This document shows positions 1-5,643 of a stretch of 9,015 bases of DNA, one piece after another. The position numbers were made by a program, and so were the translations under genes. Origin of the DNA: DATLZB01 sp035574175 (GTDB lineage: Bacteria; Pseudomonadota; Alphaproteobacteria; Rhizobiales; Hyphomicrobiaceae); assembly GCA_035574175.1 (NCBI GenBank), contig DATLZB010000050.1:1-9015 (forward strand), read 5' to 3'. The stretch's first letter is position 1. The number at the start of each line of letters is the position of its first letter. The notes under the pieces were generated by a model. That model saw only the letters and a list, made by a program, of their open reading frames with translations. It was not told the DNA's origin and did not search any database.

Positions 1-1
1 C

Positions 2-310
2 CCCCGCCAGTGGGTGAAGGCCGCCTTCGTGATCCTGCTGGCGCTCGCCATTGCGGTGGCCATGAAGATCGTCGGTATCCTGCTCGCCATCGCCTTTCTG
101 ATCATGCCTGCAGTGGCTGCGCGGCCACTCGCCTCCACGCCGGAAGCGATGGCGCTCGTCTCGGCTGCGATCGCCGTGGTCGCGGTGCTGGCGGGTCTTG
201 TCTTATCCTTCGGGCTCGACGCACCCGGCGGTCCCTCGATTGTGGCGGTGCTCTCCGTACTGGCAGGCGCCTCGCTGGCGGCGACGGCGGTCCGCATGGG
301 GCGGTCGTGA
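2..310 (+). CDS. znuB: Zinc ABC transporter permease, ZnuB-like (3' end only)
   Basis: This is the C-terminal 102 residues of an ABC-3 family inner-membrane permease; the gene starts before the window. The family imports Zn2+ (sometimes Mn2+) together with a periplasmic binding protein (ZnuA) and an ATPase (ZnuC). What is visible: a run of hydrophobic helices, the segment MKIVGILLAIAFLIMPAVAA followed by an arginine, and a later SFGLDAPGGPSIV stretch. Both resemble the end of ZnuB, where a D-x-P-x-G-P-x-I-V signature precedes the last helix. The reading frame stays open from base 2 to the TGA at 308-310. It ends 3 bp from the convergent exporter gene on the other strand, with no room for a separate terminator. 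Zinc rather than manganese is assumed from the best-known relatives; the rest of the operon is not visible. Confidence 0.85.
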   Translation, partial: PRQWVKAAFVILLALAIAVAMKIVGILLAIAFLIMPAVAARPLASTPEAMALVSAAIAVVAVLAGLVLSFGLDAPGGPSIVAVLSVLAGASLAATAVRMGRS

Positions 311-313
311 CGC

Positions 314-1231
314 TCATTGCGCCGTGCCAGGCGCGCGGGCGGGCCTCACGCTGTCCGAGGCTGCGATGAGCGCACCGGCGGTAACCAGAAGGGCGGCAAG
401 CCACAGCATCGGCCCTGCCGTGCCGAGCCCGAGGAGAGCGAGCAGAGCCGTCGAGAAGAGCGGCGTGGCGTAGGAGGCGACGCCCAGGAGGCGCAGCTCC
501 CCTTGCTTCATGCCACGGTCCCAGAGATAGAAGGCGAGTCCCACCGGTCCCAGACCCATCGCCAATACCGCGCTCCAGGCCACGACATCCTTCGGCAGTA
601 CGGTGGTCTCCGAGAAGACATGCAGCACGAAGGCGCCGAGCGCGGTGGCGCCGCAGCTGGCGGTGACCGCCGTGCTCGGCACCGCATGAAAGAGCCGCGA
701 AGCGACCGAGTAGCTCGACCAGATGAGAGCTCCGGCGAGCGCTGCCGCATAGCCGGCGCCGGCTCCTCCGAAAGAAAGCTCAGCGCCCCCCTCGATGAGC
801 ACGAGCAGGGTTCCGCCGAACCCGAGCAGGGCCCCCGCCACGTGCCGCCAGCGCAGTGGCTTTCCACCGGCGCGAGCCGGCAGCAGGCCGGAGAACACCA
901 CGATGAGCAGCGGCCACAAATAATTGACGAGGTTGGCTTCGAGCGGCGGCGCCTGCTGCAGAGCGTAGAAGTAGCAGGCGTGATACCCGAGCAGTCCGTA
1001 AACGCCGAGCGCCAATGCGCCGACCGGCATGGCCTTCAGCCCGAGCAGGGGCTGCCGGCTCATGCGGGCATAGACAAGCCCCACCAACGTGCCGATGGCG
1101 AACGTCATAGCGGCGAGCTCGAAGGGCGGCATGGGCGCAGCGAGCGCCGTGAGACTGGCCAGTGACGACCACAGCAGCAGCGCGGCGAAGCCCTCTACGG
1201 TGGCGCGCGCCGCTCGGTGGGCAGTTGACAT
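314..1231 (-). CDS. DMT-superfamily (EamA) transporter, YddG-like exporter
   Basis: A 305-residue integral membrane protein with about ten hydrophobic helices arranged as two EamA repeats (roughly residues 12-145 and 155-292), the usual length of a 10-TM drug/metabolite transporter. Several segments resemble YddG, the aromatic amino acid exporter of enterobacteria: NLVNYLWPLL at 100-109, FYLWDRGMKQGE at 234-245 and ASYATPLFSTALLALL at 252-267. Export of amino acids or related small molecules across the inner membrane is therefore likely, but the substrate cannot be read from sequence. The ATG at 1231 has only a weak Shine-Dalgarno region. The gene lies 115 bp downstream of the small membrane protein gene on the same strand and could be the last gene of a phaA-phaB run, although that gap also allows its own promoter. 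Its 3' end abuts znuB. Confidence 0.85.
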   Translation of the reverse strand: MSTAHRAARATVEGFAALLLWSSLASLTALAAPMPPFELAAMTFAIGTLVGLVYARMSRQPLLGLKAMPVGALALGVYGLLGYHACYFYALQQAPPLEANLVNYLWPLLIVVFSGLLPARAGGKPLRWRHVAGALLGFGGTLLVLIEGGAELSFGGAGAGYAAALAGALIWSSYSVASRLFHAVPSTAVTASCGATALGAFVLHVFSETTVLPKDVVAWSAVLAMGLGPVGLAFYLWDRGMKQGELRLLGVASYATPLFSTALLALLGLGTAGPMLWLAALLVTAGALIAASDSVRPARAPGTAQ

Positions 1232-1346
1232 TGGGGAGCGGGTTGCCGATGGCGCGCCTGGTGAGTTGGGCCTGCAATGTCAGGGGCCGCACACAGCGCC
1301 GACCGAGGCCGGCCTAGCCGCCCGCCCTGAGCTCCCGAAGGCGACG

Positions 1347-1775
1347 CTAGGGCGCCGACGCCGGCGTTCGCCGCTCCGAGCCGAGATACTTGAAGGCGCC
1401 GATGTCGAAAACGACCATCGATGCGATGACGGCGGCGAGCACCGCGAGCTGGCTCCCATCGGTGACGTCGCGCACACGCCGCACCAAGAGCCTGAACGCC
1501 TGCCCGACATCGCCGAACATCGCGCCCCAGGCGATCAGCGAAACCAGCACGCCGCCAACACCCAGCACCATCAAGGTGAGGCCGAGGGTCCGACCTTTCC
1601 CTTGGTAGGCGATGGCGCTCGCTCCTGCACCGTTCCGGGCCTGCTGCGAAACCCGCTCGACGGCAGCGAAGGCCAGACTGAGCAAGCAAATGGCCGTGGC
1701 GGCCCACAGCAGCGCCCACAGGCTCTGCTCGCCGAGCGCGGCCGCCTCTTCGAGGATACCCGAAAGAGTTTCCAT
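1347..1775 (-). CDS. Small membrane protein of unknown function, three predicted helices
   Basis: A protein of 142 residues that I do not recognise. Hydrophobic segments at about 18-39, 63-86 and 109-129 look like three transmembrane helices. The loop between helices 1 and 2 is polar (about 40-62) and the loop between helices 2 and 3 is arginine-rich (RLLVRRVRDVTDG, about 95-107), followed by a short polar tail. There is no enzymatic motif, no cysteine pair and no clear signal peptide. I chose the ATG at 1775 because a GAGGGA ribosome-binding site sits 4 bases before it. A TTG four codons upstream (1787) is in frame but would overlap that site. The gene is 79 bp downstream of phaB and 115 bp upstream of the YddG-like exporter, all on the minus strand, so co-transcription with phaB is plausible. 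A role in PHB metabolism would be guesswork. Confidence 0.7.
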   Translation of the reverse strand: METLSGILEEAAALGEQSLWALLWAATAICLLSLAFAAVERVSQQARNGAGASAIAYQGKGRTLGLTLMVLGVGGVLVSLIAWGAMFGDVGQAFRLLVRRVRDVTDGSQLAVLAAVIASMVVFDIGAFKYLGSERRTPASAP

Positions 1776-1831
1776 GTCGTCCCTCAAATCCGGTACTTCA
1801 GTCGTAGCCTAGTTTGTGCGATCCGCCGTCA

Positions 1832-1852
1832 CCGATCAATGGGATCGATCGG
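1832..1852 (-). repeat. Short inverted repeat just after the phaB stop
   Basis: CCGATC at 1832-1837 and GATCGG at 1847-1852 form a 6-bp stem with a 9-base loop, starting 2 bases beyond the phaB stop codon in the direction of transcription. No T-run follows, so this is not a classical intrinsic terminator. It may be chance or a weak 3'-end or processing structure. Confidence 0.3.
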
Positions 1853-1854
1853 CT

Positions 1855-2580
1855 TCAGGCCATGTACTGCCCGCCGTTGGCGTCGAGGCAGGCGCCGGTG
1901 ATGAAGCCGGCCTCGTCGGCGGCAAGAAAGACGACGCAGCGCGCCACGTCCTCGGGCGTGCCCAGTCGGCCCACCGGGATCTGCGGCAGGATCTTGCTCT
2001 CGAGCACCTCCCGGGGCATGGCCGCCACCATCTCCGTATTGATGTAACCGGGGGCGACGACATTGCAGGTGATGTTGTTGCGCGCGCCTTCCTGGGCCAG
2101 CGCCTTGGTGAATCCCAACAGCCCGGCCTTGGCGGCTGAGTAATTGACCTGCCCCATCTGACCCTTGCGACCGTTGATTGAGGAGATCGTCACGATCCGG
2201 CCGAAGTTGCGCGCGCGCATGCCCTCGATGACGAGGCGGCTCATATGGAAGACGGAATCGAGGTTGGTACGAATGACCGCATCCCAATTCTCCTTGCTCA
2301 TGCGATGCAGCATGCCGTCGCGCGTGATGCCGGCGTTGTTGACCAGCACATCGACCGGACCGATGTCCTTGACGATGCGAGCAACGCCCTCCTGGCACTG
2401 GGCCCAGTCGCCGACGTCGAACTTGTAGACCGGGATGCCGTGTTCGATCTGGAATTGGCGTGCGACCGCGTCATTCCCGCCGTAGTTGGCAGCGACGCGG
2501 TAACCCTTCTGCTTGAGCGCTACGGCGATTGCGGCACCGATGCCGCGCGTGCCCCCCGTAACGATCGCCACCCTTGCCAT
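1855..2580 (-). CDS. phaB: Acetoacetyl-CoA reductase (PhaB)
   Basis: A 241-residue classical short-chain dehydrogenase that reduces acetoacetyl-CoA to (R)-3-hydroxybutyryl-CoA with NADPH, the second step of PHB synthesis in the cytoplasm. Visible motifs: the cofactor loop TGGTRGIG at 8-15, NNAG at 81-84, Asn106 in the TNLDSVF segment, and the catalytic Ser134, Tyr147 and Lys151 (NYSAAK). The stretch SSINGRKGQMGQ and the ending DANGGQYM are typical of PhaB rather than of FabG. The length equals the usual 240-246 residues. The start is the ATG at 2580, preceded by a strong GGGAGG with 8 bases of spacing; the frame continues upstream without a stop, but that extension has no ribosome-binding site and no SDR homology. 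It follows phaA by 116 bp on the same strand. That spacer carries a strong hairpin and a TATAAC box, so expression separate from phaA is possible. Confidence 0.95.
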   Translation of the reverse strand: MARVAIVTGGTRGIGAAIAVALKQKGYRVAANYGGNDAVARQFQIEHGIPVYKFDVGDWAQCQEGVARIVKDIGPVDVLVNNAGITRDGMLHRMSKENWDAVIRTNLDSVFHMSRLVIEGMRARNFGRIVTISSINGRKGQMGQVNYSAAKAGLLGFTKALAQEGARNNITCNVVAPGYINTEMVAAMPREVLESKILPQIPVGRLGTPEDVARCVVFLAADEAGFITGACLDANGGQYMA

Positions 2581-2596
2581 CTCTGTCGCCTCCCGG

Positions 2597-2610
2597 AGCG
2601 CTTTCGCTCG
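2597..2610 (-). repeat. Small hairpin before the phaB ribosome-binding site
   Basis: On the transcribed strand GAGCG and CGCTC form a 5-bp stem around a 4-base AAAG loop, a few bases upstream of the GGGAGG Shine-Dalgarno sequence of phaB. It could influence ribosome access, but stems this short are common in GC-rich DNA. Confidence 0.25.
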
Positions 2611-2619
2611 CGACGTTTC

Positions 2620-2625
2620 GTTATA
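2620..2625 (-). promoter_or_regulatory. Possible -10 box for phaB
   Basis: The minus strand reads TATAAC, five of six matches to the sigma-70 -10 consensus, in a small AT-rich island inside the GC-rich phaA-phaB spacer. It would put a transcript start about 33 bases before the phaB ATG. No convincing -35 element lies 16-18 bases upstream, so this is only a candidate. Confidence 0.25.
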
Positions 2626-2647
2626 TGGAACAGCCTGCCGCACGCGA

Positions 2648-2672
2648 TGCGGCCGGCTCAATGCCGGCCGCA
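2648..2672 (-). repeat. Perfect 10-bp inverted repeat between phaA and phaB
   Basis: TGCGGCCGGC at 2648-2657 and GCCGGCCGCA at 2663-2672 are exact inverted complements around a 5-base loop. The stem is nine G/C pairs plus one T-A pair, so the RNA hairpin should be very stable. It lies 24 bases beyond the phaA stop. No T-tract follows on the minus strand, so it looks more like a 3'-end-protecting, processing or attenuating structure than a factor-independent terminator. A protein operator is also possible. Confidence 0.55.
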
Positions 2673-2696
2673 CCGATCATTTCCCACTGCCGCCCT

Positions 2697-3896
2697 TCAG
2701 ACGCGCTCGACGCACATGGCCACGCCCATGCCGCCCCCGATGCACAGCGTTGCCAGCCCCTTGCGTGCGCCCCGGCGCTTCATCTCGTAGAGCAGCGTGG
2801 TGAGCACGCGCGCCCCCGATGCCCCGATCGGATGGCCGAGGGCGATGGCGCCGCCGTTTACATTGACCTTCTCGGTATCCCAGCCAAGCCCCTTGTTGAC
2901 GGCGCAGGCCTGTGCTGCGAACGCCTCGTTGGCCTCGATGAGGTCGAGATCCTTCACCGTCCAGCCCGCCTTCTCGAGGGCAAGCTTGGAGGCGGGAATC
3001 GGCCCCGTCCCCATGATCGACGGATCGACGCCGGCATGCGCCCATGAGACGATGCGGGCCAGTGGCTCGATGCCGCGCTTCTTGGCTTCGGCCAGCGTCA
3101 TCAGCACCACCGCAGCGGCGCCGTCGTTGATGCCGGAAGCGTTTCCCGCGGTTACCGTGCCATCCTTCTCGAAGGCCGGCTTGAGCTTGGCCACCTGATC
3201 GTAGGTCACTCCCTCACGGATGTACTCGTCGTCGGCGACGACGACATCGCCCTTGCGGGTCTTGACGGTCACCGGCGCAATCTCGTCCTTGAACTTGCCG
3301 GCCTTCCTGGCCGCCTCCGCCTTGTTCTGGGAGGCCACCGCGAAGCGGTCCTGCTCCTCTCGCGTGATCTGCCACTGCCGGGCGACGTTCTCAGCGGTGC
3401 TGCCCATGTGATAGCCGTTGAAGGCGTCCCACAATCCATCCTTGATCATGGTGTCGATGAACTGGATGTCGCCCATCTTGGTGCCCTCACGCAGGTGGGC
3501 GCAGTGCGGCGCCCGGCTCATGCTCTCCTGACCGCCAGCGACGACGATCGCGGAGGAGCCAAGCTGGATCTGCTGGGCTCCGAGTGCCACCGCGCGCAGT
3601 CCGGAGCCGCATAGCTGGTTCACGCCCCAGGCAGGGCTGTGCACGGGAATGCCGGCGCCGACCGACGCCTGCCGCGCCGGGTTCTGGCCCTGGCCGGCGG
3701 TCAGGATCTGGCCCATGATCACTTCCGACACATCGCCCGGCTCGATGCCGGCCCGCTTCACGGCCTCGGCGATGGCCACCTTGCCCAGCTCATGAGCGGG
3801 CAGGCTTGCAAGGCTGCCGTTGAACGAGCCCACCGGCGTGCGCGCGGCGCTAGCGATGACGATGCTGGCTGTGTCGGTCTTGGCATTCTTGGTCAT
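2697..3896 (-). CDS. phaA: Acetyl-CoA acetyltransferase, biosynthetic thiolase (PhaA)
   Basis: A 399-residue biosynthetic thiolase that condenses two acetyl-CoA to acetoacetyl-CoA, the first committed step of PHB synthesis, in the cytoplasm. All catalytic elements are visible: the acyl-accepting Cys96 in NQLCGSGLRA, Asn and Glu in the NEAFAAQA segment (323-330), His355 in GHPIGASGAR, and Cys385 in CIGGGMG. They are displaced by 7 residues from the Zoogloea ramigera enzyme (Cys89/His348/Cys378), which matches a slightly longer N-terminus here (MTKNAKTDTAS). The start is the ATG at 3896, with GGAG 8 bases upstream. It is divergent from phaR and upstream of phaB on the same strand. Repression by PhaR is likely from family knowledge. 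Related thiolases also serve ketone-body or branched-chain metabolism, but adjacency to phaB and phaR supports PHB. Confidence 0.95.
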   Translation of the reverse strand: MTKNAKTDTASIVIASAARTPVGSFNGSLASLPAHELGKVAIAEAVKRAGIEPGDVSEVIMGQILTAGQGQNPARQASVGAGIPVHSPAWGVNQLCGSGLRAVALGAQQIQLGSSAIVVAGGQESMSRAPHCAHLREGTKMGDIQFIDTMIKDGLWDAFNGYHMGSTAENVARQWQITREEQDRFAVASQNKAEAARKAGKFKDEIAPVTVKTRKGDVVVADDEYIREGVTYDQVAKLKPAFEKDGTVTAGNASGINDGAAAVVLMTLAEAKKRGIEPLARIVSWAHAGVDPSIMGTGPIPASKLALEKAGWTVKDLDLIEANEAFAAQACAVNKGLGWDTEKVNVNGGAIALGHPIGASGARVLTTLLYEMKRRGARKGLATLCIGGGMGVAMCVERV

Positions 3897-3979
3897 TGCG
3901 AAGGCTCCGGGAACTGGTTGCCTGTCGGGGGTCCGGATCAGGATCGATGTCGCTCATATGGGCGATGGCCGCGGCGCGG

Positions 3980-4009
3980 ACGATAGCAGCGGGAGCCTCG
4001 GCCTGCCAA
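3980..4009 (-). promoter_or_regulatory. Candidate sigma-70-type promoter for phaA(B)
   Basis: On the minus strand TTGGCA (4004-4009; five of six to the -35 consensus) and TATCGT (3980-3985; four of six to -10) are separated by 18 bases. Transcription would start near 3973 and give a leader of about 75 bases before the phaA ATG. It lies in the phaR-phaA divergent region, where a promoter is expected. Found by eye only. Confidence 0.4.
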
Positions 4010-4084
4010 ATCGACTTTGGGAAAGCATGTGAGAAGAACGGGTGAGAAAACGGCTGGCCGTCAGAGCACCATCGTGTTACCCTC

Positions 4085-4098
4085 TTGCATCGCAGCAA
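4085..4098 (+). promoter_or_regulatory. TGC/GCA dyad upstream of phaR, candidate PhaR operator
   Basis: TTGC at 4085-4088 and GCAA at 4095-4098 form an interrupted palindrome, and an overlapping TGC-ATC-GCA (4086-4094) has the TGC-N3-GCA shape described for binding sites of alphaproteobacterial PhaR. The position, 28-41 bases before the proposed phaR start and inside the phaA-phaR divergent region, suits autoregulation. This is motif matching by eye and the dyad is short. Confidence 0.4.
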
Positions 4099-4125
4099 AC
4101 CGAAAATGACGAGCTTGCCGCCGCC

Positions 4126-4779
4126 ATGCTCAACAAGCCAGAAGCCCCGTCCGAGAAACGCGAGGCCGTCGTCATCAAGAAGTACGCCAACCGGCGCCTC
4201 TACAACACCGAAACCAGTACCTACGTGACCCTCGAGGACCTGGCGGCCATGGTGCGCTCGGATCGGGATTTCGTGGTCTACGACGCCAAGACCGGCGATG
4301 ATCTCACCCATTCCGTCCTCACTCAGATCATCGTCGAACAGGAAGGGCGCGCCGGCGGCCAGGCGCTGCTGCCGATTCCGTTTCTTCGCCAGCTTATCCG
4401 CTTCTACGACGACAGCATCGGTAAGATGGTGCCGACCTATCTGCAGTTCAGTTTGGAGACGCTGGTCAAGGAGCAGGAGCGGTTCCGCGCCCAATTCGCG
4501 CACATGTTCGGCAAGAACCCGTTCGGTGCGGCGGCCTTCGAGGCCATGCAAGAGCAGACGCGGCGGAACATGGCGATCTTCGAGCAGGCAATGGCCATGT
4601 GGTCGCCGTTCTCTTCCGCCCGCTCCACTTCCGAGCCGTCCACCGCCCAGCCTCAGTCCGGCCAGCGGACATCGGAAACCGAGGAGAAGTCCGGCGCCAG
4701 CGGCGAGATTGCCGAGCTGAAAGCCGAACTGGCCCGCATGCAGGCCAAGATCGAGCGGCTGTCCCAGAAGAACGGCTGA
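4126..4779 (+). CDS. phaR: Polyhydroxyalkanoate synthesis repressor PhaR
   Basis: A 217-residue protein with PhaR architecture. An N-terminal DNA-binding domain (about 15-75) contains the hallmark IKKYANRRLYNT, STYVTLEDLA, VYDAKTGDDLT and LTQII segments. A middle PHB-accumulation domain (about 80-125, PIPFLRQLIRFYDDSIGK) binds the polymer in this family. Then come an amphipathic region, a Ser/Pro/Gln-rich linker (about 160-192) and a C-terminal heptad-like helix (193-215), probably a coiled coil. In the known model PhaR represses phasin and its own gene until nascent PHB titrates it off DNA. The start is uncertain: the ATG at 4126 gives a family-like N-terminus but has no clear Shine-Dalgarno. 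An in-frame GTG at 4042, with GAGAAG 5 bases upstream, would add 28 unlike residues and would place the TGC/GCA dyad inside the coding region. I prefer 4126. It is divergent from phaA. Confidence 0.93.
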   Translation: MLNKPEAPSEKREAVVIKKYANRRLYNTETSTYVTLEDLAAMVRSDRDFVVYDAKTGDDLTHSVLTQIIVEQEGRAGGQALLPIPFLRQLIRFYDDSIGKMVPTYLQFSLETLVKEQERFRAQFAHMFGKNPFGAAAFEAMQEQTRRNMAIFEQAMAMWSPFSSARSTSEPSTAQPQSGQRTSETEEKSGASGEIAELKAELARMQAKIERLSQKNG

Positions 4780-4813
4780 CCGTAGCGGCCCAAGGTCAGC
4801 GAACCCGGACCGA

Positions 4814-5224
4814 TCAACCCTCCCCACCGAGCGAGAGGTCGCGGCGAGCCACGCGGATGCCGATGGTGTAGCTGGCCACCACTTCGATCAACGTGGCTAC
4901 GGTGACGAGGAAGAACACCGGCGTCGCCGCCTGAGGCACCATCAGCAGCTCGATCAGGCAGACGACGAACACCAGCGTCGATAGCCCGTGGTTGAGGAGC
5001 GAGGAGGTCGACGTGTAGGTCGCCTTCATCAGCTCGACGAACAGCAAGACCATCGTCAGAAGTATGAGGAGGTCGGCCCACGACAGCATCAGCGTCGTGG
5101 TCATCAGCGGGATGGGAACGACTTCCTTGGCCAGAAACGTGTTGGCATCGGCGCCCCCGAAGACCACCAGCAGGTTGTAGAGGATGAAGACGATGACCAG
5201 CAAGGGCAGCGCGTTGAGCGACAT
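4814..5224 (-). CDS. Small membrane protein of unknown function, four predicted helices
   Basis: A 136-residue protein that is almost entirely membrane-embedded: hydrophobic helices at about 4-24, 45-67, 77-97 and 101-123, followed by a short charged tail (RVARRDL). I cannot assign a family. Acidic residues fall within or at the edges of helices (Asp51 at the start of helix 2, Glu64, Glu92, Glu114), which is unusual for a pure structural segment and could serve proton or cation handling or helix packing. The start is the ATG at 5224, with GGAG 7 bases upstream; an upstream in-frame start at 5296 would add a proline-rich, non-homologous-looking extension. It is convergent with phaR (34 bp between stops) and lies 106 bp downstream of rpmF on the same strand, so it may share the rpmF transcript. 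Confidence 0.7.
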   Translation of the reverse strand: MSLNALPLLVIVFILYNLLVVFGGADANTFLAKEVVPIPLMTTTLMLSWADLLILLTMVLLFVELMKATYTSTSSLLNHGLSTLVFVVCLIELLMVPQAATPVFFLVTVATLIEVVASYTIGIRVARRDLSLGGEG

Positions 5225-5302
5225 TGGAGAACTCCGGGAATGGCCAAAAGGCGGTGGCTCGCCTTCTGATGCCTCATATGGCGCCCATTGGGGCACGGCA
5301 AT

Positions 5303-5322
5303 GGCTTCGGGCGGCCCAAGCC
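5303..5322 (-). terminator. Imperfect GC-rich hairpin just after rpmF
   Basis: On the minus strand GGCTT and AAGCC enclose a GC-rich centre that can add two more pairs after one G-G mismatch. The structure begins 8 bases beyond the rpmF stop codon. No T-run follows, so it would be at best a weak or factor-assisted terminator between rpmF and the four-helix membrane protein gene. Confidence 0.3.
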
Positions 5323-5330
5323 CTTCAGGT

Positions 5331-5516
5331 TCAGGTCTCGGACTTGGGCTCCAGCACCTGGCGCCCGCGGTAACGCCCCGTCTTTAGATCGATATGGTGC
5401 GGCCGGCGCCGTTCGCCGCTGTCCTTGTCCTCGACATAGGTGGGCGCCTTGAGTGCATCCGCCGAGCGGCGAAAGCCCCGCTTCATTCGCGACACCTTCT
5501 TCTTAGGTACGGCCAT
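5331..5516 (-). CDS. rpmF: 50S ribosomal protein bL32
   Basis: The 61-residue protein begins MAVPKKKVSRMKRGFRRSAD and continues with the ALKAPTYVEDKDSGE and RRPHHIDLKTGRYRGRQVL segments, the standard form of alphaproteobacterial bL32, a component of the large ribosomal subunit near the peptidyl-transferase exit region. It is highly basic and has no cysteine, so it is the zinc-independent type without the CxxC ribbon. The start is the ATG at 5516, with GGAG 7 bases upstream. An in-frame extension to 5630 has no family resemblance. It lies 127 bp downstream of mtgA on the same strand, with a promoter-like sequence in that gap. Association with mtgA and a polyprenyl synthetase gene is, as I recall, frequent in Rhizobiales chromosomes. 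Confidence 0.96.
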   Translation of the reverse strand: MAVPKKKVSRMKRGFRRSADALKAPTYVEDKDSGERRRPHHIDLKTGRYRGRQVLEPKSET

Positions 5517-5557
5517 GCGACATCTCCGATCTCGCCGAGTAAGAAAGCGCGGGCCGC

Positions 5558-5586
5558 ACCATAGTTTGGCGGACTCACGCCAGCAA
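5558..5586 (-). promoter_or_regulatory. Candidate promoter for rpmF
   Basis: On the minus strand TTGCTG (5581-5586) and TATGGT (5558-5563) are separated by exactly 17 bases, the ideal sigma-70 spacing. The -10 box matches four of six consensus positions and the -35 box keeps the TTG. Transcription would start near 5551, giving a leader of about 35 bases before the rpmF ATG. Independent transcription of a ribosomal protein gene from mtgA makes biological sense. Found by eye only. Confidence 0.4.
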
Positions 5587-5643
5587 CCCTCCGGGAAGCC
5601 CGTTCGGGAAGTTGAGAAGCTGAATAGCATGGGCCGGGAGGCG

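Noticed and set aside
317..1165. 282-codon open frame on the plus strand opposite the exporter gene
   Set aside because: The translation is charged and low in hydrophobics (Arg, Glu, Gln, Gly runs), a complement-strand artefact of a transmembrane protein gene in GC-rich DNA.
2581..2673. 31-residue N-terminal extension of PhaB (start at 2673)
   Set aside because: The strong GGGAGG sits before the ATG at 2580, and the SDR fold begins at that methionine. The extension spans the hairpin and the intergenic spacer.
4780..4813. Possible bidirectional terminator between phaR and the four-helix protein gene
   Set aside because: Only a 4-bp GGTC/GACC complementarity is present and there is no T-tract, which is too weak to call.
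3850..4827. 325-codon open frame on the minus strand opposite phaR
   Set aside because: It is antisense to the well-supported phaR and runs over the phaA-phaR intergenic region into the start of phaA. Its composition (rich in Gly, Leu, Arg, His) is that of a GC-rich shadow frame and it has no family resemblance.
5583..5616. Direct repeat CGGGAAG in the mtgA-rpmF gap
   Set aside because: Two 7-base copies in GC-rich DNA are expected by chance; no further copies or symmetry support a binding site.
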